DNA from: Chloroflexota bacterium
Lineage (GTDB): Bacteria; Chloroflexota; Anaerolineae; Anaerolineales; Anaerolineaceae
Direction of reading: 5' to 3'
DNA: 64,000 nucleotides
Assembly (NCBI GenBank): GCA_009773005.1
Contig: WOUT01000013.1
Location: 1-64,000, forward strand
Positions 45,077 to 54,207 of this stretch are shown piece after piece. A program made the position numbers and the translations under genes. A model generated the notes under the pieces. It was given only the letters and a program-made list of their open reading frames with translations. It made no database searches and was not told where the DNA came from. Positions within the stretch are counted from its first letter, which is position 1; every line of letters starts with the position of its first letter.

Positions 45077-45102
45077 AAACTCCCGGCAAAAACCGGGAGT
45101 TT
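45077..45102. terminator. Bidirectional intrinsic terminator
   Basis: Perfect AAACTCCCGG / CCGGGAGTTT (10 bp) with a 6-base loop and flanking T/A runs. It separates the zinc-finger gene from the convergent Ser/Thr kinase. Confidence 0.85.
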
Positions 45103-45109
45103 TTGAATT

Positions 45110-47185
45110 TTATTGGATCTGAGCTGGCTGCCAGGCTGGGTCTTTATCCACGCTGGGTAAATTTGTGAGATTAGTGAGTTGATTGCCCGCCGCATCCATA
45201 ATGTAGATTTCTGAGTTGCCGTCTCTCTCTGAAGTAAAAAGGATCCATTTGGCATCTGGTGACCAGCAGGGCGCGTAGTCGGTGCCGCTGTCGGTAAGCC
45301 CTGTCACGGTGCGCCCACGGTCTTTGAAAATTGTCGAAAAAATATTTGTTTTGCCACCAAACAGGCGGGTGTAGACGATCATGCTTCCATCCAGACTCAC
45401 ACTGGGTTCTGCAACGTTTCCAAGTCGGCCTTCATTGGTAGTGCGGTCGAATTTTACGAATTCCTTAAACAGGCTGTAGCGATCGCGCATATGCAGCACA
45501 TTGAGTTCCCCGGTAGTTAAAACATAAAGAAGAAAATCGCCATTTGGCGTCCAACTCGAGTAGGATTCTGCGTAACCGAGACTCAGACGAATCTGATCGT
45601 TGCCGTCAGGCCGCATGGTGAATATTTGCGGCAGCTTGTCTTCTCGGTAGTAACTCGTGAAGGCGATGAGTTTACCGGTTGGTGACCAGGCGGCGTAACG
45701 GTCATCCCCTGCGCGGCGGCTGATATCAACCGGTTGCGGGTCGGCTTGGGTAATGTCTAGCATCCAAATATCATCAGCAAATGGAGAGCCGTTCGCTGAA
45801 AACTCAGTACTCAAACCTGAGAAAATCAGCCTGGTGCCATCCGGAGACCAGGAGGGTTTGGATTTATCACCCGGTGTAAAAGTGATTTGTAGAGGATTTA
45901 GTGCGACAGGACTGCCGTTACCGTTCAAACCGACCTCTACCAACCATATCTGGTTGTAACCATCAGCCTGACGGTTACTAACGAATGCGACATTACCGCC
46001 CTTGCCGATTGGCGTGAAAATCGGATTCTCAGTCGTTGGTGCCAACGTTTCAGTTGGGATGGAAGCCTGAGAAGGTTCAATCGGAATAACCTGAGATGTC
46101 TCGGTGACACGGGGAACGATAACTATCTCTGGAGTATTTGTCGGAGCTGCGGATAAGTTGACTGTACCGATAATTCCCATTGCCTTCAAAGCCAAATATC
46201 CACCGGAAATCACACCCAAAACAGCGCCAATCCCCAGAATTATCCAAATTGCTGACGTTTTTGTCTGCGGACGCGGCGAAATAATCGGGTCTCCTTGAGA
46301 AACTGGCGGCACAATTTGGGGAGGAATCTGGCGGGCAGCGCCGACCACTGTTTTTTGGGCTGAAGCCGGGTCAGGGATAGGTACGGGATGGGTTAATGCC
46401 TCGACAAAATCAGCAACGGTTGAAAAACGGGCTTCGGGTTTGATCGAGAGGGCTTTAATAATTGCAGCAGAAACATGAGCCGGAAGCGTTGGCTGCATAT
46501 CGATCAAGGGAACCAACTCTTCTTCGCCCATCATGCGACGGGCGCTGTCAGCAGGGGATTTTCCAGCAATCAGATAATAAAGTGTGGCGGCCAGGCTGAA
46601 TTGGTCAGAGTATGGACCGGTGCGCATCCCGCTCACTTGTTCGGGGGGGGCAAATCCCGGGGTGAATGCCCACGCGCCAGTTTGTGTCTCTTGAGATGGG
46701 TCACCCGTTTTTGCGATACCGAAATCGACCAGGATTACTTCTCCGTCTGGAGTTAACTTTATGTTTGCAGGTTTAATATCCCGGTGATAAATGGGTGGAT
46801 TTTGTGTGTGTAGATAATTTAAGGCGTTTCCGAGTTGGTTCGCCCATTTTATAACCAAAGGCAGGGAAATTTCATTATTACTTTCAACCAAAACTCTGAG
46901 ATTTTCCCCAGGGATAAAATCCATAACCAGGTATTGGCTGTCATTCTCAGTGAAATAATCGATTACCCGTGGAAGATTAGGGTGTTTTAAAGAGGCGAGC
47001 AGTCGGGCTTCCCGGATGAACTGCGCGGATGCATGTGCGCTGAGGTTGTGATTAGCTTTAACAGCCACCTTTGTATCCAGGGTTTCATCTGTAGCCAAAT
47101 AGACCTCACCCATGCCCCCTTGACCGAGTTGATCCATCACCTTGTAACGGGATTTTAAGAGAATTCCAGGTTCCATAATTGGCAT
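45110..47185 (-). CDS. Transmembrane Ser/Thr protein kinase with TolB-like beta-propeller
   Basis: A 691-residue PknB-type kinase. Residues about 14-270 are the kinase (GQGGMGEVYLA, VAVKA, HRDIKPANI, DFGIAK). A membrane helix (about 310-335) follows, then a Thr/Pro-rich linker and a C-terminal propeller (about 400-690) of WD40-like PD40 repeats (PSWSPDGTRLIF, AAWSPTGKLIAF, PCWSPDAKWILF). The kinase would sense an outer ligand through the propeller. The AGGTGA before the ATG supports the start. The opposite gene is the GT-C protein. Confidence 0.9.
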   Translation of the reverse strand: MPIMEPGILLKSRYKVMDQLGQGGMGEVYLATDETLDTKVAVKANHNLSAHASAQFIREARLLASLKHPNLPRVIDYFTENDSQYLVMDFIPGENLRVLVESNNEISLPLVIKWANQLGNALNYLHTQNPPIYHRDIKPANIKLTPDGEVILVDFGIAKTGDPSQETQTGAWAFTPGFAPPEQVSGMRTGPYSDQFSLAATLYYLIAGKSPADSARRMMGEEELVPLIDMQPTLPAHVSAAIIKALSIKPEARFSTVADFVEALTHPVPIPDPASAQKTVVGAARQIPPQIVPPVSQGDPIISPRPQTKTSAIWIILGIGAVLGVISGGYLALKAMGIIGTVNLSAAPTNTPEIVIVPRVTETSQVIPIEPSQASIPTETLAPTTENPIFTPIGKGGNVAFVSNRQADGYNQIWLVEVGLNGNGSPVALNPLQITFTPGDKSKPSWSPDGTRLIFSGLSTEFSANGSPFADDIWMLDITQADPQPVDISRRAGDDRYAAWSPTGKLIAFTSYYREDKLPQIFTMRPDGNDQIRLSLGYAESYSSWTPNGDFLLYVLTTGELNVLHMRDRYSLFKEFVKFDRTTNEGRLGNVAEPSVSLDGSMIVYTRLFGGKTNIFSTIFKDRGRTVTGLTDSGTDYAPCWSPDAKWILFTSERDGNSEIYIMDAAGNQLTNLTNLPSVDKDPAWQPAQIQ

Positions 47186-47293
47186 AGATTCACCTTATAA
47201 TAAGATAACCCTAATAATACACTTATTATATTGAAAAAGCGCAATATTTTACACAAATACTTTGTACCTTCCACGTGAAAGCCGAATATATCA

Positions 47294-48937
47294 ATGACAG
47301 CAACTCAAAAAAGAACGCTTTTATGGCTTTGCATAATTGGACTTGTTTTTTTTGGAATTTTTATCATTCCAAACCTCGCCGGCGCCAAAGACCCAATTAT
47401 GTTGAGCGTCTTCGAACAAGATGAATTTGCTGAATATCCTTTTGTGTTGCGGATGCTTACTTCAGATCTGTCTTTCTATCAAACAATCCGTTATTTTGTG
47501 ATCTACCTGTTCTACTATTATGGATACCCGTTTTTCTTCTTTTCCGCCCTTGCAATCCTGCCGATTAAATGGATCGCAGGAATTGATTGGATGTCACAGA
47601 CGCAGTTGATCGTTTTGGTTCTGCGGCAAATGATCAATGTGCTGCCAGGAATCCTGTCGGTTGGGATACTTGTATACTTGCAGACCCGTTTTCGATCTCT
47701 TTTGAAAAGTGTACTGCTTTTCTTGTTCCTTTTGCTGTTACCACCCCTCGTTTTTAATAATATGTGGTGGCATCCTGACGGATTGCTGGTTTTTTATAGC
47801 GTACTGACCTTATTCTTTTTGGACAGGGATAATTTCAGGTTTGGAAGAAATTTTTTATTCGCAGCGGCATTCACTGGATTGGCAGCCTCAACAAAGATCA
47901 TCGGGTTGTTTTTCTTCTTAAGTGTTGGCGTTTATTTGATTTGGGGGACTGTTAACCGAAGAATTTCCTTTAAAAAAGCTGCTCTTGTCGGTATTTTATA
48001 TATTGTTGTCATGTTCGTAACCATCGTGATCTCAAACCCGGTTTTGTTATTATCCATCGAGCGGCAGGAAGTCTTCACTGCATATAAATCTGGTTTTTCG
48101 CAGCTTAGCCAGGGGTTTTACGAAAAATCGACCGGAGTAATCAGATGGACCGGTTTCTTGCCTGAAATCTGGCGATTTTACGGTAATTGGATATTTATCT
48201 TATTTGTCGTTCTGGTTGCGGTAGTTGGCGCGGTCAGGAACAAGAACCGGCTGATCAATGTGCTGATATTGTGCTGGGCACTCGTGCATATCGTATATTT
48301 TACTTTTTTCGCATCCGTGATGAAGAATTATTATTTTCTCCCGGCAGCGCTTCCGCTATTTTCGTGCCTGGGAACCTTGTTCGATTTGGTACCGGGTCGA
48401 GAACCCGCACAAATCGCGAACGGGGCGAAAAAGCGATGGCTGGTGAATGGTTTATTGATCGCCGCAAGCATATTGATTCTTTTTCAATCAAGTTCGTTCA
48501 TTCGAACGGACGTTGAACTGGTCATTTATCAAACCGATCGTGAAAAAACCTCAGCCAATATCCAGTTCTTCCGGAATTTGGACCGGAATTATTTAAGCCG
48601 GATCCCCGTAGCGGAAAAACTGCTGATCTACCGGGATTGGCGCGCGTATGTTCAACCCAGAGAGCATTGGATTGTTGAACATGACTGGAATTTTGCGAAT
48701 TATGCCTATATTGCGGATCTAAAACCGGATCTGATCATCATTGAGTTTGAAAACGCCAATTATTTCTCCAAAAGCGAACTGGTAGATAACGCTCTTGATT
48801 TTGAAAAAGCGCAAAAAAGATTCGTGTTTTATTCAGATGCTTATCACGAAGAAATTAATGGATATCGCTTGTTGCACAAAGATTCATTTGGATATGCATT
48901 TATTAGTGATGAGTTTTACGGAAAGTATTTCGAGTAG
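47294..48937 (+). CDS. GT-C-like membrane glycosyltransferase (family 39/83-like)
   Basis: A 547-residue protein with about 11-12 membrane helices. The first outer loop contains acidic residues (VFEQDEFAEYP), typical of GT-C enzymes, and a later one reads NNMWWHPDGLLVFY. Its C-terminal soluble part of about 110 residues is positioned outside. The exact family and donor are not recognised. It has no clear operon partner and precedes the tRNA-Gly region. Confidence 0.65.
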   Translation: MTATQKRTLLWLCIIGLVFFGIFIIPNLAGAKDPIMLSVFEQDEFAEYPFVLRMLTSDLSFYQTIRYFVIYLFYYYGYPFFFFSALAILPIKWIAGIDWMSQTQLIVLVLRQMINVLPGILSVGILVYLQTRFRSLLKSVLLFLFLLLLPPLVFNNMWWHPDGLLVFYSVLTLFFLDRDNFRFGRNFLFAAAFTGLAASTKIIGLFFFLSVGVYLIWGTVNRRISFKKAALVGILYIVVMFVTIVISNPVLLLSIERQEVFTAYKSGFSQLSQGFYEKSTGVIRWTGFLPEIWRFYGNWIFILFVVLVAVVGAVRNKNRLINVLILCWALVHIVYFTFFASVMKNYYFLPAALPLFSCLGTLFDLVPGREPAQIANGAKKRWLVNGLLIAASILILFQSSSFIRTDVELVIYQTDREKTSANIQFFRNLDRNYLSRIPVAEKLLIYRDWRAYVQPREHWIVEHDWNFANYAYIADLKPDLIIIEFENANYFSKSELVDNALDFEKAQKRFVFYSDAYHEEINGYRLLHKDSFGYAFISDEFYGKYFE

Positions 48938-48970
48938 AGTTATTGATCTTGGGGATCTTTATATAAAAAA

Positions 48971-49184
48971 CCTTGCGGGATTTTTAAAGAGAGCGGGCGA
49001 TGGGATTCGAATGATATCCCCCTGTGGGGACGCAGGAATATATTAAACAAAAAACCCCTTGCGTGGATTTTTATAGAGAGCGGGCGATGGGATTCGAATG
49101 ATATCCCCCTGTGGGGACGCAGGAATATATTAAACAAAAACCCCTTGCGTGGATTTTTATAGAGAGCGGGCGATGGGATTCGAA
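48971..49184. repeat. Tandem array derived from the tRNA-Gly 3' end (two copies plus the tRNA)
   Basis: The block GAGAGCGGGCG then ATGGGATTCGAA occurs at 48989, 49076 and 49162. GCGGG starts at 48993, 49080 and 49166, so the period is 87 then 86 bases. Each copy also carries CCTTGCG(T)GGATTTTTA before it and TGATATCCCCC, TGTGGGGACGCAGG after it in the first two. The shared block equals the 3'-terminal 20 bases of the tRNA-Gly gene (T-arm loop plus acceptor strand). The first copy is slightly diverged. No integrase is in the window. Confidence 0.85.
49136..49158 (-). terminator. Possible tRNA-Gly terminator, repeated in the array
   Basis: On the minus strand, AAATCC / GGGTTT with a short loop and a following T-run lies just past the tRNA 3' end. 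The same sequence recurs in each repeat unit. Confidence 0.45.
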
Positions 49185-49236
49185 CCCACGAATATCAGCT
49201 TGGAAGGCTGACGCCTTACCACTTGGCGACGCCCGC
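49165..49236 (-). tRNA. tRNA-Gly (UCC anticodon)
   Basis: On the minus strand: acceptor stem GCGGGCG/CGCCCGC, D stem GCC/GGC, anticodon stem TCAGC/GCTGA with loop CTTCCAA (anticodon TCC), T stem GTGGG/CCCAT with one G-T pair, T loop TTCGAAT, and discriminator T. CCA is not encoded. All stems pair. Confidence 0.93.
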
Positions 49237-49308
49237 ATCACGGAGAAAATTATAATTCAACCCACCAGATTGAGCAAGCAATTCCAAGATGACACAATTC
49301 CAAGATAA

Positions 49309-49338
49309 GATGAACCCCTGACTGCTAAGGGGTTCATC
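49309..49338 (-). terminator. Intrinsic hairpin downstream of pepF
   Basis: Perfect GATGAACCCC / GGGGTTCATC (10 bp) with a 10-base loop, 13 bases past the pepF stop. On the minus strand the flanking T-run is short (TTATCTT). Confidence 0.6.
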
Positions 49339-49350
49339 GCTTAAGTGTCG

Positions 49351-51159
49351 TTACTTGATCTGGCAGTATCTTTCGATACGCGCTTCGATTACTTTGAGGC
49401 TGTCCTGCCAAAACGCCTTCTTGCGGATGTCGATGCCAAATCGGGCTGCGAGCTCCGCAGCGGAGCCTTCACCGGTGCTGGCTAGCAGGTTCATATAGTC
49501 ACTGACGAAAGCAGAGCCGCGTTTCTGGTAAATGGCATACAGCCCGGTTGCGAAGAGTAACCCGAAGGCGTAGGGGTAATTATAGAAGGAAAGTCCAGCA
49601 TAATAATAATGTGGTTTCCATGTCCACATCCACTTCTGTAGATATTTTTCATCCAACCCGTCGCCAAACGTGGCTTTTTGAGCGTTTTCCATGATCTCGC
49701 ACAATTCGTCCGCGTTCAATTCGGATTTCACGCGCCGTTCAAAGACCTCTTTCTCGAACAGGTAGCGTGAATAGATATCAACGATCACTTGAGAATCACC
49801 CACCAATTGGGTCTCCAGAATCGCCAGTTCTTCCTGCGGGTTCTTAACAGTTTTTAGAGCAGCGGAGGAAACAATCGTCTCGCACATGATCGAGGCGGTC
49901 TCTGCCAATGTCATCGGGGTGATCTTTTGCAGTTCGGTCTTTCCAGCTTTGACCATGCAGTCGTTGTGGAACCCGTGCCCTAGTTCATGAGCGAGCGTGG
50001 ATACCTGGTCAAGGGATCCGTCAAAATTGCATAAAATGCGGCATTCGCCAACACCAGGCACATCCATGCAGAATGCGCCGCCGCGTTTGCCGTCACGTTG
50101 CTCGGCGTCAATCCAGTCGTGATCAAAGGCGCGCTGGGCAAAGTTCTTGAGTTCTGGCGAGAATTCTCCAAAATGGGTAAGAATGAAGGATTTGGCTTCA
50201 TCATATGTAAAACTCGTTTTAGTTTCTCCTGCAGGCGCAAATAAGTTCCACCATTGAAGCTTTTTGACGCCAAAGCGCTGTGCCTTGGCTTTGAAATACT
50301 TGCGAAAGATGGGAAAGGAGTCTTTCATGGCTTCTAGCATCGCTTCCAGGGTGGGTCGGTCAATGCGCGCCGCATCGATGGAGCTATGAACCGCGTCCGT
50401 GCGTCCGCGATGGCGGTTGAGGGTGGTGACTTCGCCCTTGACCCCGTTCATGGCGGCAGCCAAAGGTTCCTTGACAGTTTCCCATGCGGCATTTTCGGCT
50501 TCATAGCCACGCCGCCTGACGTTTTCATCTGGATGTGAGTGCAAATTGATCAACGCTGGCATGGGGAGTTTTTGCATCTTCCCATCCAGTTCGAAATCCA
50601 CACTAAGTTGAGAAGTGACCGTGCCTTGCAATTTGCCCCAGGCGTTGGCGCCGCTCAGGCTTAATTCAGCCGCCAGCGCTTCTTCAGGTGCAGACATAAG
50701 ATACTTGCTTTGTTCAGCAGCCTCTTTTAGATAGAAATCATGCGCGCTAACTGTTTTACTGAGCGGTAAAAAATCAGGCAGCCGCGAGGAAACTTTACCG
50801 ATCCAGGCGCGAGTTTGCACTTCAATTTTGTCCAGTTTGACGCCGACGAATTCATATTCCGACTGTTTTTTCAAGGCTGCTTTGTTATAGGAATCGGTGG
50901 ATATGAAAGATTCCAGATATGCTCGCAACGTTCCGGCGACAACCAGGATTTGATTGAAACGGTTGACCAAGGCAGCGGTAGTCTCTGCCAGTAAAGTGGG
51001 TTGAGCGCTAACGTCCAAATTTGCAACCTTCTCGGTTAAAAAAACTTCTTGCTCCCCAATCAATTTCTCCAATTTCTTAAAATCAGCAATATATTTGCGG
51101 GAAGAAAGTGAGGGGTATACATTGGTCAGATCCCAATGAGGTGGAATTTTAATGGACAT
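49351..51159 (-). CDS. pepF: Oligoendopeptidase F (M3 family)
   Basis: About 602 residues. A zinc metallopeptidase with the HELGH motif in STLAHELGHGFHND (about residue 390) and the EExxxxxE-type C-terminal residues, plus the N-terminal helical domain (WDLTNVYPSLSSRKY). It hydrolyses oligopeptides in the cytoplasm. I start at ATG 51159 (MSIKIPPHWDLTN) with AGGAG 6 bases upstream; the frame is open further to 51210 without a need for it. Confidence 0.94.
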   Translation of the reverse strand: MSIKIPPHWDLTNVYPSLSSRKYIADFKKLEKLIGEQEVFLTEKVANLDVSAQPTLLAETTAALVNRFNQILVVAGTLRAYLESFISTDSYNKAALKKQSEYEFVGVKLDKIEVQTRAWIGKVSSRLPDFLPLSKTVSAHDFYLKEAAEQSKYLMSAPEEALAAELSLSGANAWGKLQGTVTSQLSVDFELDGKMQKLPMPALINLHSHPDENVRRRGYEAENAAWETVKEPLAAAMNGVKGEVTTLNRHRGRTDAVHSSIDAARIDRPTLEAMLEAMKDSFPIFRKYFKAKAQRFGVKKLQWWNLFAPAGETKTSFTYDEAKSFILTHFGEFSPELKNFAQRAFDHDWIDAEQRDGKRGGAFCMDVPGVGECRILCNFDGSLDQVSTLAHELGHGFHNDCMVKAGKTELQKITPMTLAETASIMCETIVSSAALKTVKNPQEELAILETQLVGDSQVIVDIYSRYLFEKEVFERRVKSELNADELCEIMENAQKATFGDGLDEKYLQKWMWTWKPHYYYAGLSFYNYPYAFGLLFATGLYAIYQKRGSAFVSDYMNLLASTGEGSAAELAARFGIDIRKKAFWQDSLKVIEARIERYCQIK

Positions 51160-51210
51160 GTGAGCTCCTAAGGATGTTAGAGTTATCTTATGGTGATTAT
51201 AACAAAACAA

Positions 51211-51243
51211 AGAGACGCCTGTAGTTAATTCATAGGCGTCTCT
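51211..51243 (-). terminator. Intrinsic terminator of the ferric-reductase/ApbE operon
   Basis: Perfect AGAGACGCCT / AGGCGTCTCT (10 bp) with a 13-base loop. On the minus strand it is followed by a T-rich run (TTTGTTTTG). It separates the ferric-reductase-like gene from pepF. Confidence 0.8.
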
Positions 51244-51261
51244 AGTGATTGTAGTTGTGTA

Positions 51262-52011
51262 TTATAATGTTGGAAGTTTGGGCGGTATACTTTGCAGTCG
51301 GTTTTGTTTTTCCTTGGCATTGGCGCGCGAAAAGAGAATTCGATAAACGATCATGTAAAGAAGAATGATACCTGTGGTCCAATAGATTGCTTGCGCCCAA
51401 ATGGTCGTTGTATCGCTGCCAGCGCTGATGCCGTGAAGCAGTGCAAACAAGTATGACGCAAAGCTCCCGAAGTGAATGACGCGCCAGGTTTTGCCGCCTA
51501 TCTTTTTCCGCACGTAAAAGCTGATTGTGATAATTGCCATTAAATAAAAGCCCAATTGTCCAATCCCCACAGCGACCGGTTTAAAATTCGTGGTCGAAAA
51601 TGGGACCATTATTTGGAAAAAACTAAAGTTGATAAAGTGATCGCCCAACAGGATCAAGCCGTGAAAAAGGCCAAAAGCAAGTCCGAGGATGCTCGTATAT
51701 TGATGAAGGTCTATTGTCGGGGGCAATCCAGGCCAGATCGCGGCCATTTTATTCGTAATTCCAACACCTAGAAGCATCGAGAACCAAAGTAGAAAATACG
51801 CAGAAAACGCGCTGCCGCGCGCAAGATACCAGAACGCTTTTGGGTCTGAACCCATCACGGACTGCGAGATTCCAGGTAACCAGTTTGGCAAGACACCAAC
51901 TGCAGTAACTGCACCTAGAAAAGCAGCGAGCATGATGAGTGAGAACCCACCCAGGCTGAAAGATGGTGTGATTTCATCTATATTGACAGGTTGTGAGTTA
52001 TTTGAGGACAT
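51262..52011 (-). CDS. Ferric-reductase-like transmembrane protein
   Basis: A 249-residue protein with about six membrane helices carrying His residues that could bind haem (TIDLHQYTSILGLAFGLFHGL, then VIHFGSFASYLFALLHGIS). It resembles the ferric reductase/YedZ (MsrQ) group. It overlaps the 3' end of the upstream apbE by 34 bp, suggesting translational coupling. Electron donor and target are unknown; the ApbE partner suggests flavin-based redox. Confidence 0.75.
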   Translation of the reverse strand: MSSNNSQPVNIDEITPSFSLGGFSLIMLAAFLGAVTAVGVLPNWLPGISQSVMGSDPKAFWYLARGSAFSAYFLLWFSMLLGVGITNKMAAIWPGLPPTIDLHQYTSILGLAFGLFHGLILLGDHFINFSFFQIMVPFSTTNFKPVAVGIGQLGFYLMAIITISFYVRKKIGGKTWRVIHFGSFASYLFALLHGISAGSDTTTIWAQAIYWTTGIILLYMIVYRILFSRANAKEKQNRLQSIPPKLPTL

Positions 52012-52934
52012 AATTCATTCCATTGTTTTTTAATAAATCCAGGGCTCTTGATGATCGTTCCATTTTCAAGGACCAATAAAAATTGAGTGTTGGCTTGATC
52101 ATTAAGCCATTCTGCTCCTGCTTTGCTGCCAAGAATCAAGCCGACTTTTGCGTATACTTCGGCGTCCATTACATTATCCGCCAGAACTGTGGCGGTAAGG
52201 ACATCCGTATTTGCAGGCGAGCTGGTGCGTGGATCGATAATATGATGCTGCCAAGTATCATGCGCATACCAACGCCTATAGTCGCGCCCCGAGGTAGCAA
52301 CTCCGCCGCTTGATAGCATCAATAACTCAAGGTTGTTTTCCTTGTCAAACGGATTCGCCACGCCAACCGGCCAATCCGAGCCATCAGTCTGTGGACCGCT
52401 GATTGCGATATCTCCACCTGCATCAACCAGGACGGGAGCAAATTTGCCTAAACGAAGCATAGTTTGGTGAGCTGCCCAGCCTTTTGCTATTCCACCAAAA
52501 TCGATTTGAGTGCCGATGGACACGGTCACTGTCCGGTTGGTCTCGTCCAACACGATGGGTTGACCTTCCGGGTTTAGGTTAAATGGTTGACGCAAGACGG
52601 ATCCAACCTGATCAATCATGCTTTCGAAAGAGCCGTCATAACCAGCGGACTCCAGCGCTTTAAGGATCGATGGGGTGATCAATCCATTTGTACATTTCTC
52701 TGTGTGCAGAGCGAAGGTCATGACTTCAAAAAACGGATCGCTGACCTTCACAGCAAAACCAGGGCGACGATTTACCTTGCAGAGTTCGCTGGTCACGCGA
52801 AACCGGCTGAATGATTGTTCCCATTGCGCAAACCAGTCTTGGGCTTTGAGAGCCTTATCGATGATTTTGGATTCCTCCGTGTCGACCGCGATGAGGATTT
52901 TAGACCCCATCGCGTTAAAAGTGATTGTTTTCAT
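51978..52934 (-). CDS. apbE: FAD:protein FMN transferase (ApbE family)
   Basis: A 318-residue ApbE enzyme that attaches FMN covalently to target threonines. The motif DFGGIAKGWAAHQ with its DxGGxAKG core, VDAGGDIA and HHIIDPRTSSP are conserved. No signal peptide is seen, though homologues are often exported. ATG 52934 overlaps the upstream gene's stop by 4 bp. It is cotranscribed with the ferric-reductase-like gene, and may flavinylate a partner. Confidence 0.9.
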   Translation of the reverse strand: MKTITFNAMGSKILIAVDTEESKIIDKALKAQDWFAQWEQSFSRFRVTSELCKVNRRPGFAVKVSDPFFEVMTFALHTEKCTNGLITPSILKALESAGYDGSFESMIDQVGSVLRQPFNLNPEGQPIVLDETNRTVTVSIGTQIDFGGIAKGWAAHQTMLRLGKFAPVLVDAGGDIAISGPQTDGSDWPVGVANPFDKENNLELLMLSSGGVATSGRDYRRWYAHDTWQHHIIDPRTSSPANTDVLTATVLADNVMDAEVYAKVGLILGSKAGAEWLNDQANTQFLLVLENGTIIKSPGFIKKQWNELCPQITHNLSI

Positions 52935-53353
52935 GGTTTAGGTTTAGAAGACTGAGTGGTTGTTATTGGCGCTGGTATTACTGCAGGCGAGGTTAGATTA
53001 TTGGAGACGACTGAAGAAGCGCTTTGGTTATTCGAAACAGTTACAGGTGGAGTAACGATCCTTAGCGCTGCAGCAGGAACCGTTGCCGGTTGGTTTGACG
53101 CCTGTTTGATGGATGTCAGGTCCACCGTAATCAAAGACACTAATGTTGGCAATGGCTCAAGATTTGGGTTTGCTGAAGGTTGACTGCCCTCTGTATTTTG
53201 GATGTTCGCCTGGATCACGTCTTTATTAGCCAGTAGATTCCATATTCCAAGCGTCCCAGCTAACGAGCTCACTGCCACGAGGAATTTAAATACATTCGGT
53301 ACAAATTGCTTTTTACGATGAGGGGTTGCTTTTTCCATTAATAGTTGATCCAT
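52931..53353 (-). CDS. Small single-pass membrane protein, Ser/Thr/Pro-rich
   Basis: About 140 residues: a charged N-terminus, one membrane helix (about 24-42) and an extracytoplasmic, Ser/Thr/Pro/Asn-rich tail of about 95 residues. No family recognised. It overlaps apbE by 4 bp, so it belongs to the same operon with the PepSY gene just upstream. Confidence 0.6.
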   Translation of the reverse strand: MDQLLMEKATPHRKKQFVPNVFKFLVAVSSLAGTLGIWNLLANKDVIQANIQNTEGSQPSANPNLEPLPTLVSLITVDLTSIKQASNQPATVPAAALRIVTPPVTVSNNQSASSVVSNNLTSPAVIPAPITTTQSSKPKP

Positions 53354-53371
53354 AATCCAATTTTTTTTGTT

Positions 53372-54058
53372 CTAATCGTCATCACTCTCATGATCTTCAG
53401 GCTCTTCTGAGGAACTTGAACTTTGTGACGCCATTTGAACTGCTACAATTTTTCCGGTCAAATCGATATAGACACTCTGCCCATTAGAAAAAATTACAAC
53501 GTATACTTTGCTCCCATTAAAAGTTCCAAAATTTATTGCAGTCACCTGGTTATTGTTCAGGTAGGATTTCGCAATTTTGATTGCCTGTTCGCTTGTGATG
53601 TACGTTGATTTTTTCTCAAGTCCGTTGTACAGGACTGTTCCGGTATTGGCATCTATATAAATATTTCCATGCTTATAGATCACTTCAAATGCCGGCGAAC
53701 CATTAAAATTAACCACGATCGGAATGTCTTTTGGGGTAACTCCTGCGATCGACTGGGCAATTGCTGATGCTTGATCTGCTGTAAAGAGATAGAGTGAGGT
53801 TGTGTCTTGTGCAGACTCTTGTGTCACGCTACCCATAAGGGCTGTAATTTGTTGATTTGCCTGTTCTATTTTCTGATTGGCTTCGTTGATCATTTGCTGG
53901 TAAGCTTGCTCTCGTTGAATAAACGCCGTAACATCTACTGTAGGAGCAACGTTCGCTTGATTATTCTTAGCTATGACATTTGTAACCACACCAATTCCAA
54001 TTGTTAATAGAAAGACCGTTACAAAAGCCGATAGTACAAGAATCGATTTGTTTTTCAT
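53372..54058 (-). CDS. PepSY-domain protein
   Basis: A 228-residue protein with an N-terminal membrane helix (about 7-30), a coiled-coil (about 45-75), and two PepSY-like repeats (about 85-150 and 155-210; FTADQASAIAQSIAG and ITSEQAIKIAKSYL). It ends in a very acidic Ser/Glu/Asp tail. PepSY proteins are often protease inhibitors or partners of redox and two-component systems. It is the first gene of the minus-strand operon, divergent from the response regulator. Confidence 0.82.
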   Translation of the reverse strand: MKNKSILVLSAFVTVFLLTIGIGVVTNVIAKNNQANVAPTVDVTAFIQREQAYQQMINEANQKIEQANQQITALMGSVTQESAQDTTSLYLFTADQASAIAQSIAGVTPKDIPIVVNFNGSPAFEVIYKHGNIYIDANTGTVLYNGLEKKSTYITSEQAIKIAKSYLNNNQVTAINFGTFNGSKVYVVIFSNGQSVYIDLTGKIVAVQMASQSSSSSEEPEDHESDDD

Positions 54059-54207
54059 AGTTCTCCTTCTTCAAAATTGAATTCAATATAAGGATAAGCT
54101 TGAATGATTGGAAGCAGGTGTAAAAAGTGAGCGAATTTTCCAATGAAATTCCAATCATTTTGGCATCAATCTGGAAATGGTCAGGCTGGTTGTATAATGG
54201 AAAAACC

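Noticed and set aside
48940-49137. Open frames over the tRNA repeats giving a repeated peptide
   Set aside because: The repeat in the peptide is due to the DNA repeat; it overlaps tRNA-derived sequence.
48971-49184. CRISPR-like array
   Set aside because: Only three copies, the spacers are identical and one copy is the tRNA itself.
54127-54207. N-terminal extension of the response regulator
   Set aside because: It would contain the TATAAT box, and the receiver domain begins normally at the ATG at 54208.
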